Assembly: GCA_031292485.1 (NCBI GenBank)
Contig: JARLHA010000072.1
Coordinates: 1-64,000, forward strand
Length of the DNA: 64,000 bases
DNA from: Mucilaginibacter sp.
GTDB lineage: Bacteria; Bacteroidota; Bacteroidia; Sphingobacteriales; Sphingobacteriaceae
Reading direction: 5' to 3'
The notes beneath the pieces were generated by a model that searched no databases, was not told the origin of the DNA, and worked only from the letters and a program-made list of their open reading frames with translations. Below, piece by piece: positions 43,994 through 54,110 of the stretch. How positions within the stretch are numbered: the first letter of the stretch is position 1; every line of letters begins with the position of its first letter. The position numbers and the translations under genes are program-made.

Positions 43994-45847
43994 ATGACCC
44001 TTTCAATAAATCGCTATTCATCGGATGAGGCGAACGGCAAAATACCCCCGGTGTTGTCCGTCGCGCCATTTAAAGCGTTAAACAATAAGTTTAACGTGGT
44101 GGATGATTGTGCTATGATGATGGCCGATGCTGCCGGGATAATTATCAACTGGAATAAAACTGCGGAAGCCCTTTTGGGTTATACTGAAAATGAAATAATA
44201 GGAAAGCCTATAAGTCGTTTTTATACCGCTGCCGCCATAAAAAACGGCCAACATCTCAAAAACTTACAACTGGCCGCTTCAAATCCGGATTATTGTGTCA
44301 AAAGCTGGCTGGTAAAAAAAAGCGGAACTAAATTTGAAGCTTTTGTACAATATACAGCTTTGTTTGATGCTAACCACGACGTATGGGGTTATATGATCAA
44401 AATAAGGCCATTAGCCAAAAGTAAAAATACCCCAAAAGCATCAGCATCCGCTACAAAAGAAATATCCGGCAAAACAAAAAAGTATGTTCTTTCCGATTTA
44501 CGCTTTCAAAAACTTATCGAAAACAGTAATGCAGGCATCATACTGATAGATCGCGCCCTTAATATAGTTTTCAGAAGCCGTTCAGCGGAACGTATTAGCG
44601 GATGGACCGAAGAAAAGCGTGGAAACCATAGCATTTTAGAGATTGTCCATCCTGCGGACCTAAAAGATGTAAGCCTATTGTTTGATGAACTCGCAAAGAA
44701 TAATAATCAAACACAAACCTATATTTTTAGATTACTCCACGCTGAGGGGTATTATATTTGGCTTGAATGCGCTTTTACAAACTTTTTACATGACCCGGAT
44801 ATTGAAGCAATGGTATGTAATTTCAAGGACATAACGGAGAAAAAACATGCCTTGGAATTGCTCCAGCGATCAGTAAAAGAGCTATCTGATTATAAATATG
44901 CACTTGATGAAGCGGCAATTGTTGCGCTCACCGACCAAAAGGGGATTATTAAATATGTAAACGATACATTTTGCAAGACATCAAAATTCAGCAGGGAGGA
45001 AGTGATAGGCCATGATCACCGTATCATCAACTCAGGCTATCATAGTAAAGCATTCATCCGCAATTTATGGGTAACCATTGCCGGGGGTAAAATATGGAAG
45101 GGTGAATTCAGAAACAAAGCAAAAGACGGTAGCTTTTATTGGGTTGATGCCACTATTGTGCCATTTTTAAATGAAAAAGGCAAGCCATATCAATATGTTG
45201 CCATACGTTTTGATATTACTGAAAGTAAAAGAATATTTGCTGAACTTGAGGAATCAGAGAAAAATTACAGCGAATTATTTCACTTAAGCCCGCTGCCGAT
45301 GTATGTTTTTGAACTGGGAACCTTAAATTTTTTAGATGTTAATGGTGCATTCCTTGATCACTACGGATACACGAGGGAGGAAATATTATCAATGAATTTA
45401 AGAGATATCAGGCCTCCCGGTGAAATTCGCCAACTTGAATTTATGGCCCTGGATGATAGTCGCCCTATTACGGGCACGTTCAACCACAGAACGAAAAACG
45501 GGGACGATATCCAGGTTGATATTAAAAGCAATTTTATTAAATACAAGGGACAAAGGGCAAGACTGGCAATTGCAAATGATATTACCGAAAGATTGAATTA
45601 TATAAAAGCAATAGAAGCTCAAAATGAAAAACTGAAGGAAATATCATGGATACAGTCGCATGTAGTCAGAGCTCCCCTTGCCAGGATTATGGGGCTGATT
45701 CCGCTCATTAAAAAGTCCTGTGAAAAAACAGAAGAAAAAGAGATACTGCTCGAGTATTTAATGATATCGGCCAATGAACTTGATGCGATCATAAAAGAAA
45801 TATCGGACAAAATTGTAATATCTCACGATTTGAAAGCGAAAAAATGA
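43994..45847 (+). CDS. Multi-PAS sensor with H-box but no ATPase domain
   Basis: A 617-aa soluble protein with four PAS domains (~30-140, ~170-290, ~300-415, ~420-535; for example ILIDRALNIVFRSRSAERISG and GIIKYVNDTFCKTSKFSREEVIG). A helical region after them reads SWIQSHVVRAPLARIMGLIP, like the phospho-acceptor H-box of a histidine kinase. It ends ~70 residues later without N, G1 or G2 boxes. It could be phosphorylated by another kinase, or serve as a dimer partner. The convergent PAS protein at 45866 has the same truncated design. Confidence 0.8.
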   Translation: MTLSINRYSSDEANGKIPPVLSVAPFKALNNKFNVVDDCAMMMADAAGIIINWNKTAEALLGYTENEIIGKPISRFYTAAAIKNGQHLKNLQLAASNPDYCVKSWLVKKSGTKFEAFVQYTALFDANHDVWGYMIKIRPLAKSKNTPKASASATKEISGKTKKYVLSDLRFQKLIENSNAGIILIDRALNIVFRSRSAERISGWTEEKRGNHSILEIVHPADLKDVSLLFDELAKNNNQTQTYIFRLLHAEGYYIWLECAFTNFLHDPDIEAMVCNFKDITEKKHALELLQRSVKELSDYKYALDEAAIVALTDQKGIIKYVNDTFCKTSKFSREEVIGHDHRIINSGYHSKAFIRNLWVTIAGGKIWKGEFRNKAKDGSFYWVDATIVPFLNEKGKPYQYVAIRFDITESKRIFAELEESEKNYSELFHLSPLPMYVFELGTLNFLDVNGAFLDHYGYTREEILSMNLRDIRPPGEIRQLEFMALDDSRPITGTFNHRTKNGDDIQVDIKSNFIKYKGQRARLAIANDITERLNYIKAIEAQNEKLKEISWIQSHVVRAPLARIMGLIPLIKKSCEKTEEKEILLEYLMISANELDAIIKEISDKIVISHDLKAKK

Positions 45848-45865
45848 AGGCCAGGTAATTGAAAT

Positions 45866-46885
45866 CTATTGCTCTTTAAATCTGTCTTTCGTCGGTCCTT
45901 CCATAAAAGATTGATCAACGATCAGGCGGATCACATCGTCAATTTCTTTTCCTACAATAAGCAAATGTTCAATAATCTCTCTATTATCCGGATTAAAGAA
46001 ATTTTCCCTGTCCATAATGTTTATAAGCCCGAGCATACTGGCCACGGGCCTTCTTAATTCGTGCGAGGTTACCGAGGCAATATTCCGCAGACGTTCATTT
46101 TGGTCAACCATGGCTTTTTCAGTTTCAAGCCAGGTGGTTATATCACGTGCAAAACAGCCAACGCCGGTTATGTCTCCTTTAATTTTGTAGATGGGGTTAA
46201 AGCTCACCTCAAAACTGTGTGTTTTTTGGGTAAGCGGGTCACGGCTTTCGGTAATAAGCGTATATCTTTCGCCGGCAAGAGCACGGTTGTAATACAGGTT
46301 CCATATTTCCACCTCATTTTCACTAAAGCCGGGGTGCCGGTTGGTATAATCGCCGTCCTTAGGTTCGGTACCTGTTAATTGGGCGATCAGGTAACGATAG
46401 GCGCGGTTCATATAAACGTATCGGAGATCCTTATCCACCGACCAGATCTGATCCTCTGTATTGTTGATCAATGCCTCGAGGTTGCTTTTTGTCCAGATCA
46501 ATTCTTCCTGAAAATGCTTTTTTTCAGAAGCATCTGCCGCCGACACTACCCTGCAGGCGATGTTTTCAAACCTGGTATTATAGCTCGTTAGTTCTACATA
46601 AATAATATTGCCATTTTTATCCTGGTGCGTCCAGATACCTCCATAATTAATTCCCTGCAGTGCCGCCAGGTCGATGCCCTTTTTTCTTAACGTTTGGTAA
46701 AGTTTTTCCTGGTCCGCCTGCGGATGCAGCTCGTTTGCTTTCAGTAAAAGGAAATCCGCTTCAGCATAGCCGTACTTATGTATAGCCGCTTTATTTACTT
46801 TTAATATCCGCAGGGATGACAGATCATATATCCACATGGGCTGCGGATTATCATCAAAAAGAAAACTGAGGTCGGTTAGCTGCAT
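45866..46885 (-). CDS. PAS-domain protein with H-box but no ATPase domain
   Basis: A 339-aa soluble protein with two PAS domains (~8-125 and ~130-255, with VDKDLRYVYMNRAYRYL). A short dimerization-type helix pair with VTSHELRRPVASMLGLINIM follows. The chain stops ~45 residues after the H-box, so no ATP-binding domain is present. It lies tail to tail with the larger PAS protein (18-bp gap) and shares its build. Confidence 0.8.
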   Translation of the reverse strand: MQLTDLSFLFDDNPQPMWIYDLSSLRILKVNKAAIHKYGYAEADFLLLKANELHPQADQEKLYQTLRKKGIDLAALQGINYGGIWTHQDKNGNIIYVELTSYNTRFENIACRVVSAADASEKKHFQEELIWTKSNLEALINNTEDQIWSVDKDLRYVYMNRAYRYLIAQLTGTEPKDGDYTNRHPGFSENEVEIWNLYYNRALAGERYTLITESRDPLTQKTHSFEVSFNPIYKIKGDITGVGCFARDITTWLETEKAMVDQNERLRNIASVTSHELRRPVASMLGLINIMDRENFFNPDNREIIEHLLIVGKEIDDVIRLIVDQSFMEGPTKDRFKEQ

Positions 46886-47348
46886 ACTATGTGTTAAGCA
46901 CTCCGGCTGTTATCATAAAGGTAGTTATTTTATTGCGATAACCTGCGGTGATCAGTGACCCGGGATCAGCGGTTAGAAAAAACGCCTTTCCTGCCGCAAA
47001 AGACCGCCTGTTCAACGAAACCCATTATATCCGGTTAATCAGTTTTAATTGCTATCTATTTTGCGATAATAGTGATATCCAATGGTTTTTTAAAGATTTT
47101 TTTTGAGATCATTGAGAAAAACCCGGAAGCGGGTAAAGTACGGAGTACAAAAAGAACATATTGACACGCCAAAACCTTCAGCAAATCAGCAACTTGCTGC
47201 CCTCTTTTGGCCCTACTGCCAATAATTTCATTTTTTCTAACTTCTGATCAAAAACCCCTCCCCATTCAAACAAATCCGAAACGGCGCAGCCCTCCTGAGC
47301 ACATTGAAAATAGACAATAGCGAAAAATCGAACATCCGGCTTCGGGAA
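46886..47348. other. Intergenic region without visible genes
   Basis: These 463 bp precede the PAS gene (minus strand) and follow the peptidase stop. A short CCCGGAAGCGGG hairpin lies near 47127-47138. The rest shows no coding frame or repeat that I can support. Confidence 0.4.
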
Positions 47349-49463
47349 TCAAAAAGCCACTCCCATATTCCAAAACATAAAGGCCCACTTATCTACCTGC
47401 CCGCTGATCACCTGCTCGGTGCTTTGGCCCGCGCCATGGCCGGCTTTGGTTTCAATACGGATGATTACCGGGGCAGTGCCTTGCTGGTATTCCTGCAAAC
47501 GGGCGGCAAACTTAAATGAATGTGCCGGTACCACGCGGTCGTCATGGTCGGCAGTAGTCACCATCGTTGCCGGGTAGTTATTGGGTTTTAAAGCATGGTA
47601 TGGCGAATAATGGTACAGGTAATCAAACATCTCTTTGGAGTCTTCGGCTGTGCCGTAATCATAGCTCCAGCCTGCGCCTGCGGTAAACTGGTTGTAGCGC
47701 AGCATGTCCATTACGCCAACTGCCGGCAGGGCCACTTTGCATAAGTCGGGTCGCTGGGTCATGGTCGCGCCGATGAGCAGGCCGCCGTTTGAACCTCCTG
47801 AAATAGCCAGGTAATCGTGCGAGGTATATTTATGTTTGATGAGGTATTCCGCAGCTGCGATAAAATCATCAAATACATTCTGCTTTTTCATTTTGATACC
47901 GGCTTTGTGCCATTTTTCTCCGTATTCGCCGCCACCACGCAGGTTGGGTACCGCGTAAATTCCGCCATGTTCCAATAAAATAATGTTGCTGGTGCTGAAT
48001 GCCGGTGTAAGACTGACGCCGAAACCACCATAGGCGTATAAAAGTGTCGGATTTCTGCCGTTCATTACCGTGCCTTTTTTGTAGGTGATGATCATCGGGA
48101 TTTTGGTGCCATCCTTCGATTTATAAAACACCTGCTCGCTTACATACTGGGCAGGATCAAACTGTACATTCGATTTTTTATAAACGGTTGACGCACCGCC
48201 GGCAATGTCGAGCTTAAATATGGTTGGCGGATAAACATAATTGGTAAAAGTGTAATAGGTTTCCTTTTCCTCATGCCTGGTGCCGAAGCCAGATGCCGTG
48301 CCGATACCCGGCAGCTTAATGGTGCGCTCCAGTTTGCCTTCCATATCATATTGCTCCACAAAGGAGGTGGCGTCTTTCAGGTATTCGGCAAAGATTTTAC
48401 CGCCGCCGGTGGAGGCACTTAATACATTTTTGGTAGTGGGAATCAAATCCTTCCAGTAAACGGGTTTAGGACTAACCGCATCAACCGTCACAATTTTAAA
48501 ATTGGGAGAATAAAGGTTAGTGAGGATATACAACCTGCTACCTACATTATCCAGCACGGAATGTTCATTGTCAAAATTATCCACCACGTTGACGATCTGG
48601 CTGCCGGGGATGCTAAGGTCCTGGATGTAAAGCTCGTTGCCGGTGGTTTCGTTGGCGGCAGTGATCACCAGGAATCGCTGGTCCTCTGTTAAATATGCGC
48701 CGATGTACCTGCGCTTGGTTTGGTCGCCGCCGAATACCAGTTTGTCGCTGCTTTGCGGGGTGCCCAATTGATGATAAAACAGCTTATGAAACTGTGTCAT
48801 CCCCGACAATTGCGAACCCGTTTTGGGCTTATCATAACTGCTGTAATAAAAGCCTTCGTTACCGCGCCAGGCAATCCCGCTGAATTTGATATCGGTAAGC
48901 GTATCGCCCACAGCCGTTTTATCAGCTGTTTTGATGACGATTACTTTGCGCCAGTCGCTGCCGCCTTCAGAAAGCTGGTAGGCCGCCATACTGCCGTCTT
49001 TGGTAAAATCGATACCCTGCATAGAGGTGGTGCCATCCGCCGAAAACTTATTCGGATCGAGGAAAGCCTCCGGCGCGTCATCGCCAATTTGCCGCCATAA
49101 AACGGCCTGGCTCTGCAGTCCATCGTTCTTATAAAAGTAGGTGTATTGGCCCTCTTTAAAAGGGGCGCTGTATTTTTCGTAGTTCCATAGTTGTTTAAGC
49201 CGCTGGTGCATGGCTTCGCGATAAGGGATCTGTGACAGATAGCTTTGCGTTACCTTATTTTCGGCCTGAACCCAGGCTTTGGTATCTGCGGCACGGTCGT
49301 CTTCCAGCCAGCGGTAAGGATCAGGCACCGCGGTGCCGAAATAGGTGTTTACGGTGTCAACCTTTTTGGTTGCGGGGTAATTTAGTTTTTGTGTATTCAT
49401 TTGTTGAGCACTGGCAACGCTGCAAAGTAAAACAGCTGCGGATAAACAGGTTAATGTTCTCAT
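47349..49463 (-). CDS. Prolyl oligopeptidase family serine peptidase (S9)
   Basis: A 704-aa exported enzyme with a signal peptide (LSAAVLLCSVASAQQ). The N-terminal beta-propeller (~75-420) is followed by an alpha/beta-hydrolase domain. Catalytic Ser is in SGGSNGG (~556), Asp in TTADHDDRVVP (~638) and His in KAGHGAGQS (~674). It cleaves short peptides after proline. The length and layout are normal for the family. Confidence 0.95.
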   Translation of the reverse strand: MRTLTCLSAAVLLCSVASAQQMNTQKLNYPATKKVDTVNTYFGTAVPDPYRWLEDDRAADTKAWVQAENKVTQSYLSQIPYREAMHQRLKQLWNYEKYSAPFKEGQYTYFYKNDGLQSQAVLWRQIGDDAPEAFLDPNKFSADGTTSMQGIDFTKDGSMAAYQLSEGGSDWRKVIVIKTADKTAVGDTLTDIKFSGIAWRGNEGFYYSSYDKPKTGSQLSGMTQFHKLFYHQLGTPQSSDKLVFGGDQTKRRYIGAYLTEDQRFLVITAANETTGNELYIQDLSIPGSQIVNVVDNFDNEHSVLDNVGSRLYILTNLYSPNFKIVTVDAVSPKPVYWKDLIPTTKNVLSASTGGGKIFAEYLKDATSFVEQYDMEGKLERTIKLPGIGTASGFGTRHEEKETYYTFTNYVYPPTIFKLDIAGGASTVYKKSNVQFDPAQYVSEQVFYKSKDGTKIPMIITYKKGTVMNGRNPTLLYAYGGFGVSLTPAFSTSNIILLEHGGIYAVPNLRGGGEYGEKWHKAGIKMKKQNVFDDFIAAAEYLIKHKYTSHDYLAISGGSNGGLLIGATMTQRPDLCKVALPAVGVMDMLRYNQFTAGAGWSYDYGTAEDSKEMFDYLYHYSPYHALKPNNYPATMVTTADHDDRVVPAHSFKFAARLQEYQQGTAPVIIRIETKAGHGAGQSTEQVISGQVDKWAFMFWNMGVAF

Positions 49464-49618
49464 TTTGCATTTGTGTGGTAAGGGTGGCTAAGATAGCAGA
49501 ATTAGGTATTAGTTCATAGTTGATGGGGCCAGGGAGTCGCTTTTAAAAATCAACGGCTCTCAGGAGCCACCGGAGTAATAACAGGGCAGAAACCTGAACC
49601 TACGGCGGTCCCGGTTAA

Positions 49619-49757
49619 TTCAAGATCATCTTTTTATATTGATTGGGGCTTATGCCAACTTCCTTTTTAAATAATCTGGAAAAGCAGGGTAGATCATCCG
49701 ACCTAAATGCATAAGATTGTCCGGCAACCCTGTGTAGCAATGGCCCAAATGAATATT
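49619..49757 (-). pseudogene. Remnant of an AraC-type 3' end
   Basis: The minus strand encodes LPCFSRLFKKEVGISPNQY and KKMILN before a stop, preceded by a weaker stretch (VAGQSYAFRSDD). This matches the last ~38 residues of the intact AraC gene at 51561-52451, with near-identical DNA over ~80 bp. No longer frame is present. The two copies lie in the same orientation on both sides of the TlpA-like gene. Confidence 0.75.
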
Positions 49758-49996
49758 TGAAAAAAAAATGTTTCGATCATACTTCAAATAAATTTAACCT
49801 ATATTTAAACGTTAATAAGCGCCTTTAATAAATGAAGGCTTAGATACCTTAGTCATTATTATAAATTTACCACGGGACAGCATCATACACACGGGTTAAC
49901 CCTACACCTTAAAACGAAAAAATGCAACCTGATTCAACCAGCATTTCGGAAAACAAAGCCAAATCATTGTTTTTAACATTCAAATCAACCGATTTT

Positions 49997-51484
49997 ATGA
50001 AAAAACGCGCTACCTGTGGTATACTCCTCCTGCTTTTTTCAATAAACGCGCTTGCCAAAAGCGCGACAGTACACATCACCATCAAGAACTTTAGGGGATC
50101 GGGTGATGTATACAATCCCGAATTACGTTATGATCTGACGAAAAAAAAGGTGACCGGGATTCAATTGGATCCTCAACATTCGGTATCCTATACGCTGGAT
50201 CTAAATAAACCAACCTACTTCGTTTTATATTTTTTATCCGATAAATATTTCAATTACGCTCTTTTCTTATCGCCGGGAGATGAGCTTTTTTTAACGGCTG
50301 ATTTTGCAAAAAAAACCAATAACATCACAGTAACCGGCAAGGGCAGTAACAATAATCAACCCGGAATTTTTGCCTTAACGAATATGGATACCGAACCGTT
50401 TAAGGGCGACAAAACGCCCGACCGCGTGATCGCCGCCATCAATAAGCAATATTTAGTGAATAAAGAAATATTGACTAAATATATCAAACAATACAAACCC
50501 TCTATTGATTTTATAAAAACGGCGTCAATTAACCTGGCCTATTTTGTGCCGGTCAACTATTATGAATTCAGCCACAATAATAATTTTGGCAAACCGAAAG
50601 ATGAATTAAGAAAATGGGACAAAATTCAGGATAGCCTGTTTTCAACCATTAAGCTGAATAATAGCAATGCTTTGGCCGCATACAACTACACGCACTTAAT
50701 AGATAATTTTTTAATAAGAGAACCCGAAGCTCTGGCAATGGAATATAGAACAAATCCCAAATTATTTTATAAACAATGGTTCCATCCCGATACGACCAGG
50801 GCTAATGCGCTTTTAACAAGTGTACCACAGGCTATTTTAACGCAAAAAGTTATTGATAAATACTTCAGCGGCCAGGCTGCGGAGTATGCATACGGTGAGT
50901 CATTAAAATTTGAATTCAACAAATCCGACTACCCCTCAACCATTTTGCTGTTCGATCATTTAAAAAAGAAATACCCGGCGAGTGCGTACATCAAAGGATT
51001 TAGCGCCCCGATAGTAGAAGTGCTTAAGAAACAACAACAGGTGCTGAACAGCAAAGCTGTTTTTGCAAGGGCAAATGGCACCAACCTGAATACCTTTAAC
51101 GAAGTGCTGGCATTAAACAAAGGTAAAACCGTATTTATAGATATGTGGGGCACCTGGTGCAGCTCCTGCAGGGCGGAAATAGAAGAAAATGCCGCGCTGT
51201 TAAGAGCACATTTTAAAGGAAAGGATGTTGTTTTTTTATATATCGCCAATTTTGATTCCGGGCGGGAGAAAGAGTGGAAAAAACAAATCGCCTATTTTCA
51301 AATCGAAGGCATGCATATTTTGGCTAACGCTAAATTAACCGGCGATATTATGGGAAAAGTCAAATCAACCCTTTATCCTACCTATATTATTGTAAAAAAG
51401 GATGGCAATTTTAAGCAAACAGCCACCAGATACCCGGTAAATGTCCAGGCAATGATCAAAGAGATTGAGGCTGCCCGTACCTAA
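49997..51484 (+). CDS. TlpA-like thioredoxin-domain protein
   Basis: Start ATG 49997 (MKKRATCGILLLLF) gives 495 aa with an immediate signal peptide; ATG 49922 would add 25 residues before it. The first ~340 residues have no recognised fold beyond a beta-rich start. The C-terminal thioredoxin domain carries DMWGTWCSSC (CxxC near residue 387) and a TLYPTYIIV cis-Pro region. It is probably periplasmic and handles disulfides. It stands alone between the AraC remnant and the AraC gene. Confidence 0.8.
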   Translation: MKKRATCGILLLLFSINALAKSATVHITIKNFRGSGDVYNPELRYDLTKKKVTGIQLDPQHSVSYTLDLNKPTYFVLYFLSDKYFNYALFLSPGDELFLTADFAKKTNNITVTGKGSNNNQPGIFALTNMDTEPFKGDKTPDRVIAAINKQYLVNKEILTKYIKQYKPSIDFIKTASINLAYFVPVNYYEFSHNNNFGKPKDELRKWDKIQDSLFSTIKLNNSNALAAYNYTHLIDNFLIREPEALAMEYRTNPKLFYKQWFHPDTTRANALLTSVPQAILTQKVIDKYFSGQAAEYAYGESLKFEFNKSDYPSTILLFDHLKKKYPASAYIKGFSAPIVEVLKKQQQVLNSKAVFARANGTNLNTFNEVLALNKGKTVFIDMWGTWCSSCRAEIEENAALLRAHFKGKDVVFLYIANFDSGREKEWKKQIAYFQIEGMHILANAKLTGDIMGKVKSTLYPTYIIVKKDGNFKQTATRYPVNVQAMIKEIEAART

Positions 51485-51560
51485 AAACCCAAAAATATGC
51501 TGTTAAGGAGACCAGCTATGGCCGCATAGCGTATGCTGGTTTTAGATTTGCGACCGTCAA

Positions 51561-52451
51561 TTAATTCAGGATCATCTTTTTATATTGATTGGGGCTTATG
51601 CCAACTTCCTTTTTAAACAACCTGGAGAAGTAGGGCAGGTTATCAAACCCAAGCGTATAGGCGGTTTCAGCGATGTTGTTATCCGACCCGGTAAGCAGGT
51701 TTTTCGCCTCGGCAATTAAAAAGATATGGATCAGCTCAATAGCCGTTTTACCTGTCTCCTGCTTTAAAATATCGCTTAAATAACGCGACGATAAATTGAG
51801 CTGGGAGGCCATCATGGTTACCGAAGGCAGGCCTTTTTGCTGTAAGGAGCCGCTGTCGAAATAAGCAGCCAGCGACTTGTTAAATTTTGAAACCACTTTT
51901 CCTGACAGGTCGCTGCGGTTGATGAACTGCCGTTTATAAAAGCGCTGCGAATATTTAAGGATTGAATCGATATGCGCCAGTATAATATCACGGCTGTATT
52001 CATCCTGGTTATTATAGTATTCGGTTTCTATTTTGCTGTACAGCTCCCAAATGATCTTTTCCTCGTTGGGCGACAGGTGCAGGGCCTCATTTGCCTCGTA
52101 TTCAAAAAAGTTATATTTTTTTATTTCTGAGTGAAGCGGGTGCCCGTTTAAAAAATCCTCGTGAAAATAAATCAGGAAACCATCCTCTTCAAATTCCAGG
52201 TTCTCCAGTTTCACTACCTGCCTTGGTTTTACGAACGACATGGAGCCGTTCTCATGGTCGTATTTTGTACGGCCATATAAAAACAATCCCGAGATCAGTT
52301 TTTTAAAACCGATCATATAAAAATCGCCGGTAAATTCCGTTACGCCCAGGGAGCAAACATTTTTACACCTGAACAGGCTTAACAACGGATTTTCAGGCGG
52401 CGGGAAACCATTGGCGCGGTGCAATTCAGCAAGGCTTTTAAAGTGCTTCAT
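51561..52451 (-). CDS. AraC-family transcriptional regulator
   Basis: A 296-aa protein. The N-terminal ~170 residues form a cupin-like sensor region. The C-terminal double helix-turn-helix covers ~195-295 (QLNLSSRYLSDILKQETGKT, AYTLGFDNLPYFSRLFKKEVG). The start lies 86 bp downstream of the SDR gene stop, both on the minus strand. Control of the SDR gene is likely but not shown. Confidence 0.92.
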   Translation of the reverse strand: MKHFKSLAELHRANGFPPPENPLLSLFRCKNVCSLGVTEFTGDFYMIGFKKLISGLFLYGRTKYDHENGSMSFVKPRQVVKLENLEFEEDGFLIYFHEDFLNGHPLHSEIKKYNFFEYEANEALHLSPNEEKIIWELYSKIETEYYNNQDEYSRDIILAHIDSILKYSQRFYKRQFINRSDLSGKVVSKFNKSLAAYFDSGSLQQKGLPSVTMMASQLNLSSRYLSDILKQETGKTAIELIHIFLIAEAKNLLTGSDNNIAETAYTLGFDNLPYFSRLFKKEVGISPNQYKKMILN

Positions 52452-52537
52452 ATCAGTACAATATTAACAAAATCCACACCGTGCCGGGCATGGATTTTGT
52501 CAGGTGAATTACATATTAAATTGACGTTGTGTTGAAA

Positions 52538-53356
52538 TTATTTGCCGTGAGCGGCAGAAGCTACATCGGCCCATTCGGTCCAGGTAGCCAAACGGTCCTG
52601 GTACACCTGGCTGGCCCATGGCAATGCTACCTTGCCTAAAAATAATCGTAAAGGAGGGTTTTCGCTGTCAACCAATTTTAATACGGCGGCAGTGGTAGCC
52701 TCGGGGATTCCGAAGATATCGTCAGTTAAACCGGCCTGGAAAGCGGCACGCACGCCATCATACACATCTAATTGGGTGGTATTAACCGCCGAGGCGCCTG
52801 CCCAGTCGGTTGCAAAGCCGTTGGGTTCAATCAGCGTAACATTAATACCAAATCCCTTCACTTCTGTTGCCAGCGTTTCGCTCAAGCCTTCAACCGCAAA
52901 TTTGGATGCGTTATACAGGCCCAGAACAGGCAGGGTAGTGATGCCCAGTACGCTTGATAACTGGATAATGTGCCCATGTCCCTGTTTACGCATAACCGGC
53001 AAAACGGCTTGGGTAACCCACAATAAACCAAAAAAGTTGGTTTCTATCTGGTCCCTGGCTTCCTGTTCGCTGGTTTCTTCAATGGTGCCGAACAGGCCAT
53101 AACCTGCATTATTGATCAAAACATCAATCGAACCAAAATGCGCGGTTGCCTTTTCAATCGCTGTAAAGCAATCGGCGCGGTTGTTTACATCCAACTGCAA
53201 GGGCAGGATCTGTTTGCCATAAGTGTTTACCAGGCCGTTTAAGGCATCAAGGTTGCGTGCGGTAGCTACCACCTTATCGCCGCGCTTTAAAAAAGCCTCG
53301 GCCCAGATCTTTCCGAACCCGCGGGAAGCACCCGTTATAAAAATTGTTTTTGCCAT
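52538..53356 (-). CDS. SDR-family oxidoreductase
   Basis: A 272-aa short-chain dehydrogenase. The nucleotide-binding motif is TGASRGFG (~8-15), the structural motif NNAG (~87) follows, then a serine in QLSSVLG and YNASK (~148-152) as the catalytic Tyr/Lys. An NADP-type preference is likely from the basic residue after the glycine motif. The substrate is unknown. It lies just upstream of the AraC regulator. Confidence 0.92.
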   Translation of the reverse strand: MAKTIFITGASRGFGKIWAEAFLKRGDKVVATARNLDALNGLVNTYGKQILPLQLDVNNRADCFTAIEKATAHFGSIDVLINNAGYGLFGTIEETSEQEARDQIETNFFGLLWVTQAVLPVMRKQGHGHIIQLSSVLGITTLPVLGLYNASKFAVEGLSETLATEVKGFGINVTLIEPNGFATDWAGASAVNTTQLDVYDGVRAAFQAGLTDDIFGIPEATTAAVLKLVDSENPPLRLFLGKVALPWASQVYQDRLATWTEWADVASAAHGK

Positions 53357-53483
53357 TTTTTAAATTGTTAAATTACAGGTCAAAGGTATCCGGGGCGGCG
53401 CAGAAGGATTTATACAAAAGTGGGGAATAACGATACAGATTTACGGGGAGGATTGTCAACTCATTACTTTTGCGAACGATTAG

Positions 53484-53538
53484 AACCTTTATAAAGGTTT
53501 TTTGAATGATATTGATTAAATTTCTATTACTATATTTG
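53484..53538 (+). promoter_or_regulatory. Promoter and palindromic operator of the DUF433 operon
   Basis: A perfect 16-bp palindrome made of AACCTTTA and TAAAGGTT lies at 53484-53499. TATATTTG (53531-53538) is a good Bacteroidota -7 box, ending only 3 bp before the ATG at 53542. Transcription from it would give an almost leaderless message. The palindrome is suited to autoregulation by the antitoxin complex. Confidence 0.5.
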
Positions 53539-53541
53539 TGT

Positions 53542-53766
53542 ATGAGCAACTGGAAAGAACGTATCACCACCAATCCCGCTCAGTGCGGCGGGAGGCCTTG
53601 TATCAGAGGTATGCGCATCCGTGTCGTTGATGTGCTCGATCTGCTTGCTGCGGGTTTATCACAAGAACAAGTATTGGAAGAATTACCCGATCTGGAGCCC
53701 CGGGATATTGAAGCCGCTTTAAAATACGCGGGGAGCAAACTTGACCATCCTGTAATTGCGGCATGA
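53542..53766 (+). CDS. DUF433 antitoxin
   Basis: Start ATG 53542 (MSNWKERI) gives 74 aa. DUF433 motifs are clear: NPAQCGGRPCIRGMRIRV, then VLDLLAAGLSQEQVLEELPDLEPRDIEAAL. The family binds DNA and neutralises PIN-like toxins. The stop overlaps the start of the PIN-like gene by 4 bp. Confidence 0.88.
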   Translation: MSNWKERITTNPAQCGGRPCIRGMRIRVVDVLDLLAAGLSQEQVLEELPDLEPRDIEAALKYAGSKLDHPVIAA

Positions 53767-54110
53767 CTATTTGGGTAGACGCTCAACTTTCCCCATCGAT
53801 TGCTAAGTGGATCAGCAATAATTTTCCGGAGTTAACAGCAACTGCCTTGCGGTCGATGGCGCTGCAGGATGATAATGACTATGATATTTTCAGGAAGGCC
53901 CGCAAGGCTAAGGCAATAGTAATGAGTAAGGATTATGACTTTGTGAAGTTGATTGAAATTTATGGTGTTCCGCCTCAATTGATATGGATCACATGCGGCA
54001 ATACATCAAATGTGCGCCTTTGTGAAATTTTAAGCGTCTCCCTCCAACAGGCATTGGATTTGCTGCAAAGTGGTGAAAAAATAGTGGAAATAGGTGACAA
54101 ACATGTTTGA
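53763..54110 (+). CDS. DUF5615 PIN-like toxin
   Basis: A 115-aa protein of the VapC-related DUF5615 family. The first acidic residue is in VDAQLSPSIAKWI, and IVMSKDYDF supplies the central acidic pair. PIN-domain toxins cut RNA with metal ions. It is coupled to the DUF433 gene by ATGA, and its own end overlaps the next gene by 8 bp (or 17 bp if that gene uses GTG 54094). Confidence 0.85.
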   Translation: MTIWVDAQLSPSIAKWISNNFPELTATALRSMALQDDNDYDIFRKARKAKAIVMSKDYDFVKLIEIYGVPPQLIWITCGNTSNVRLCEILSVSLQQALDLLQSGEKIVEIGDKHV

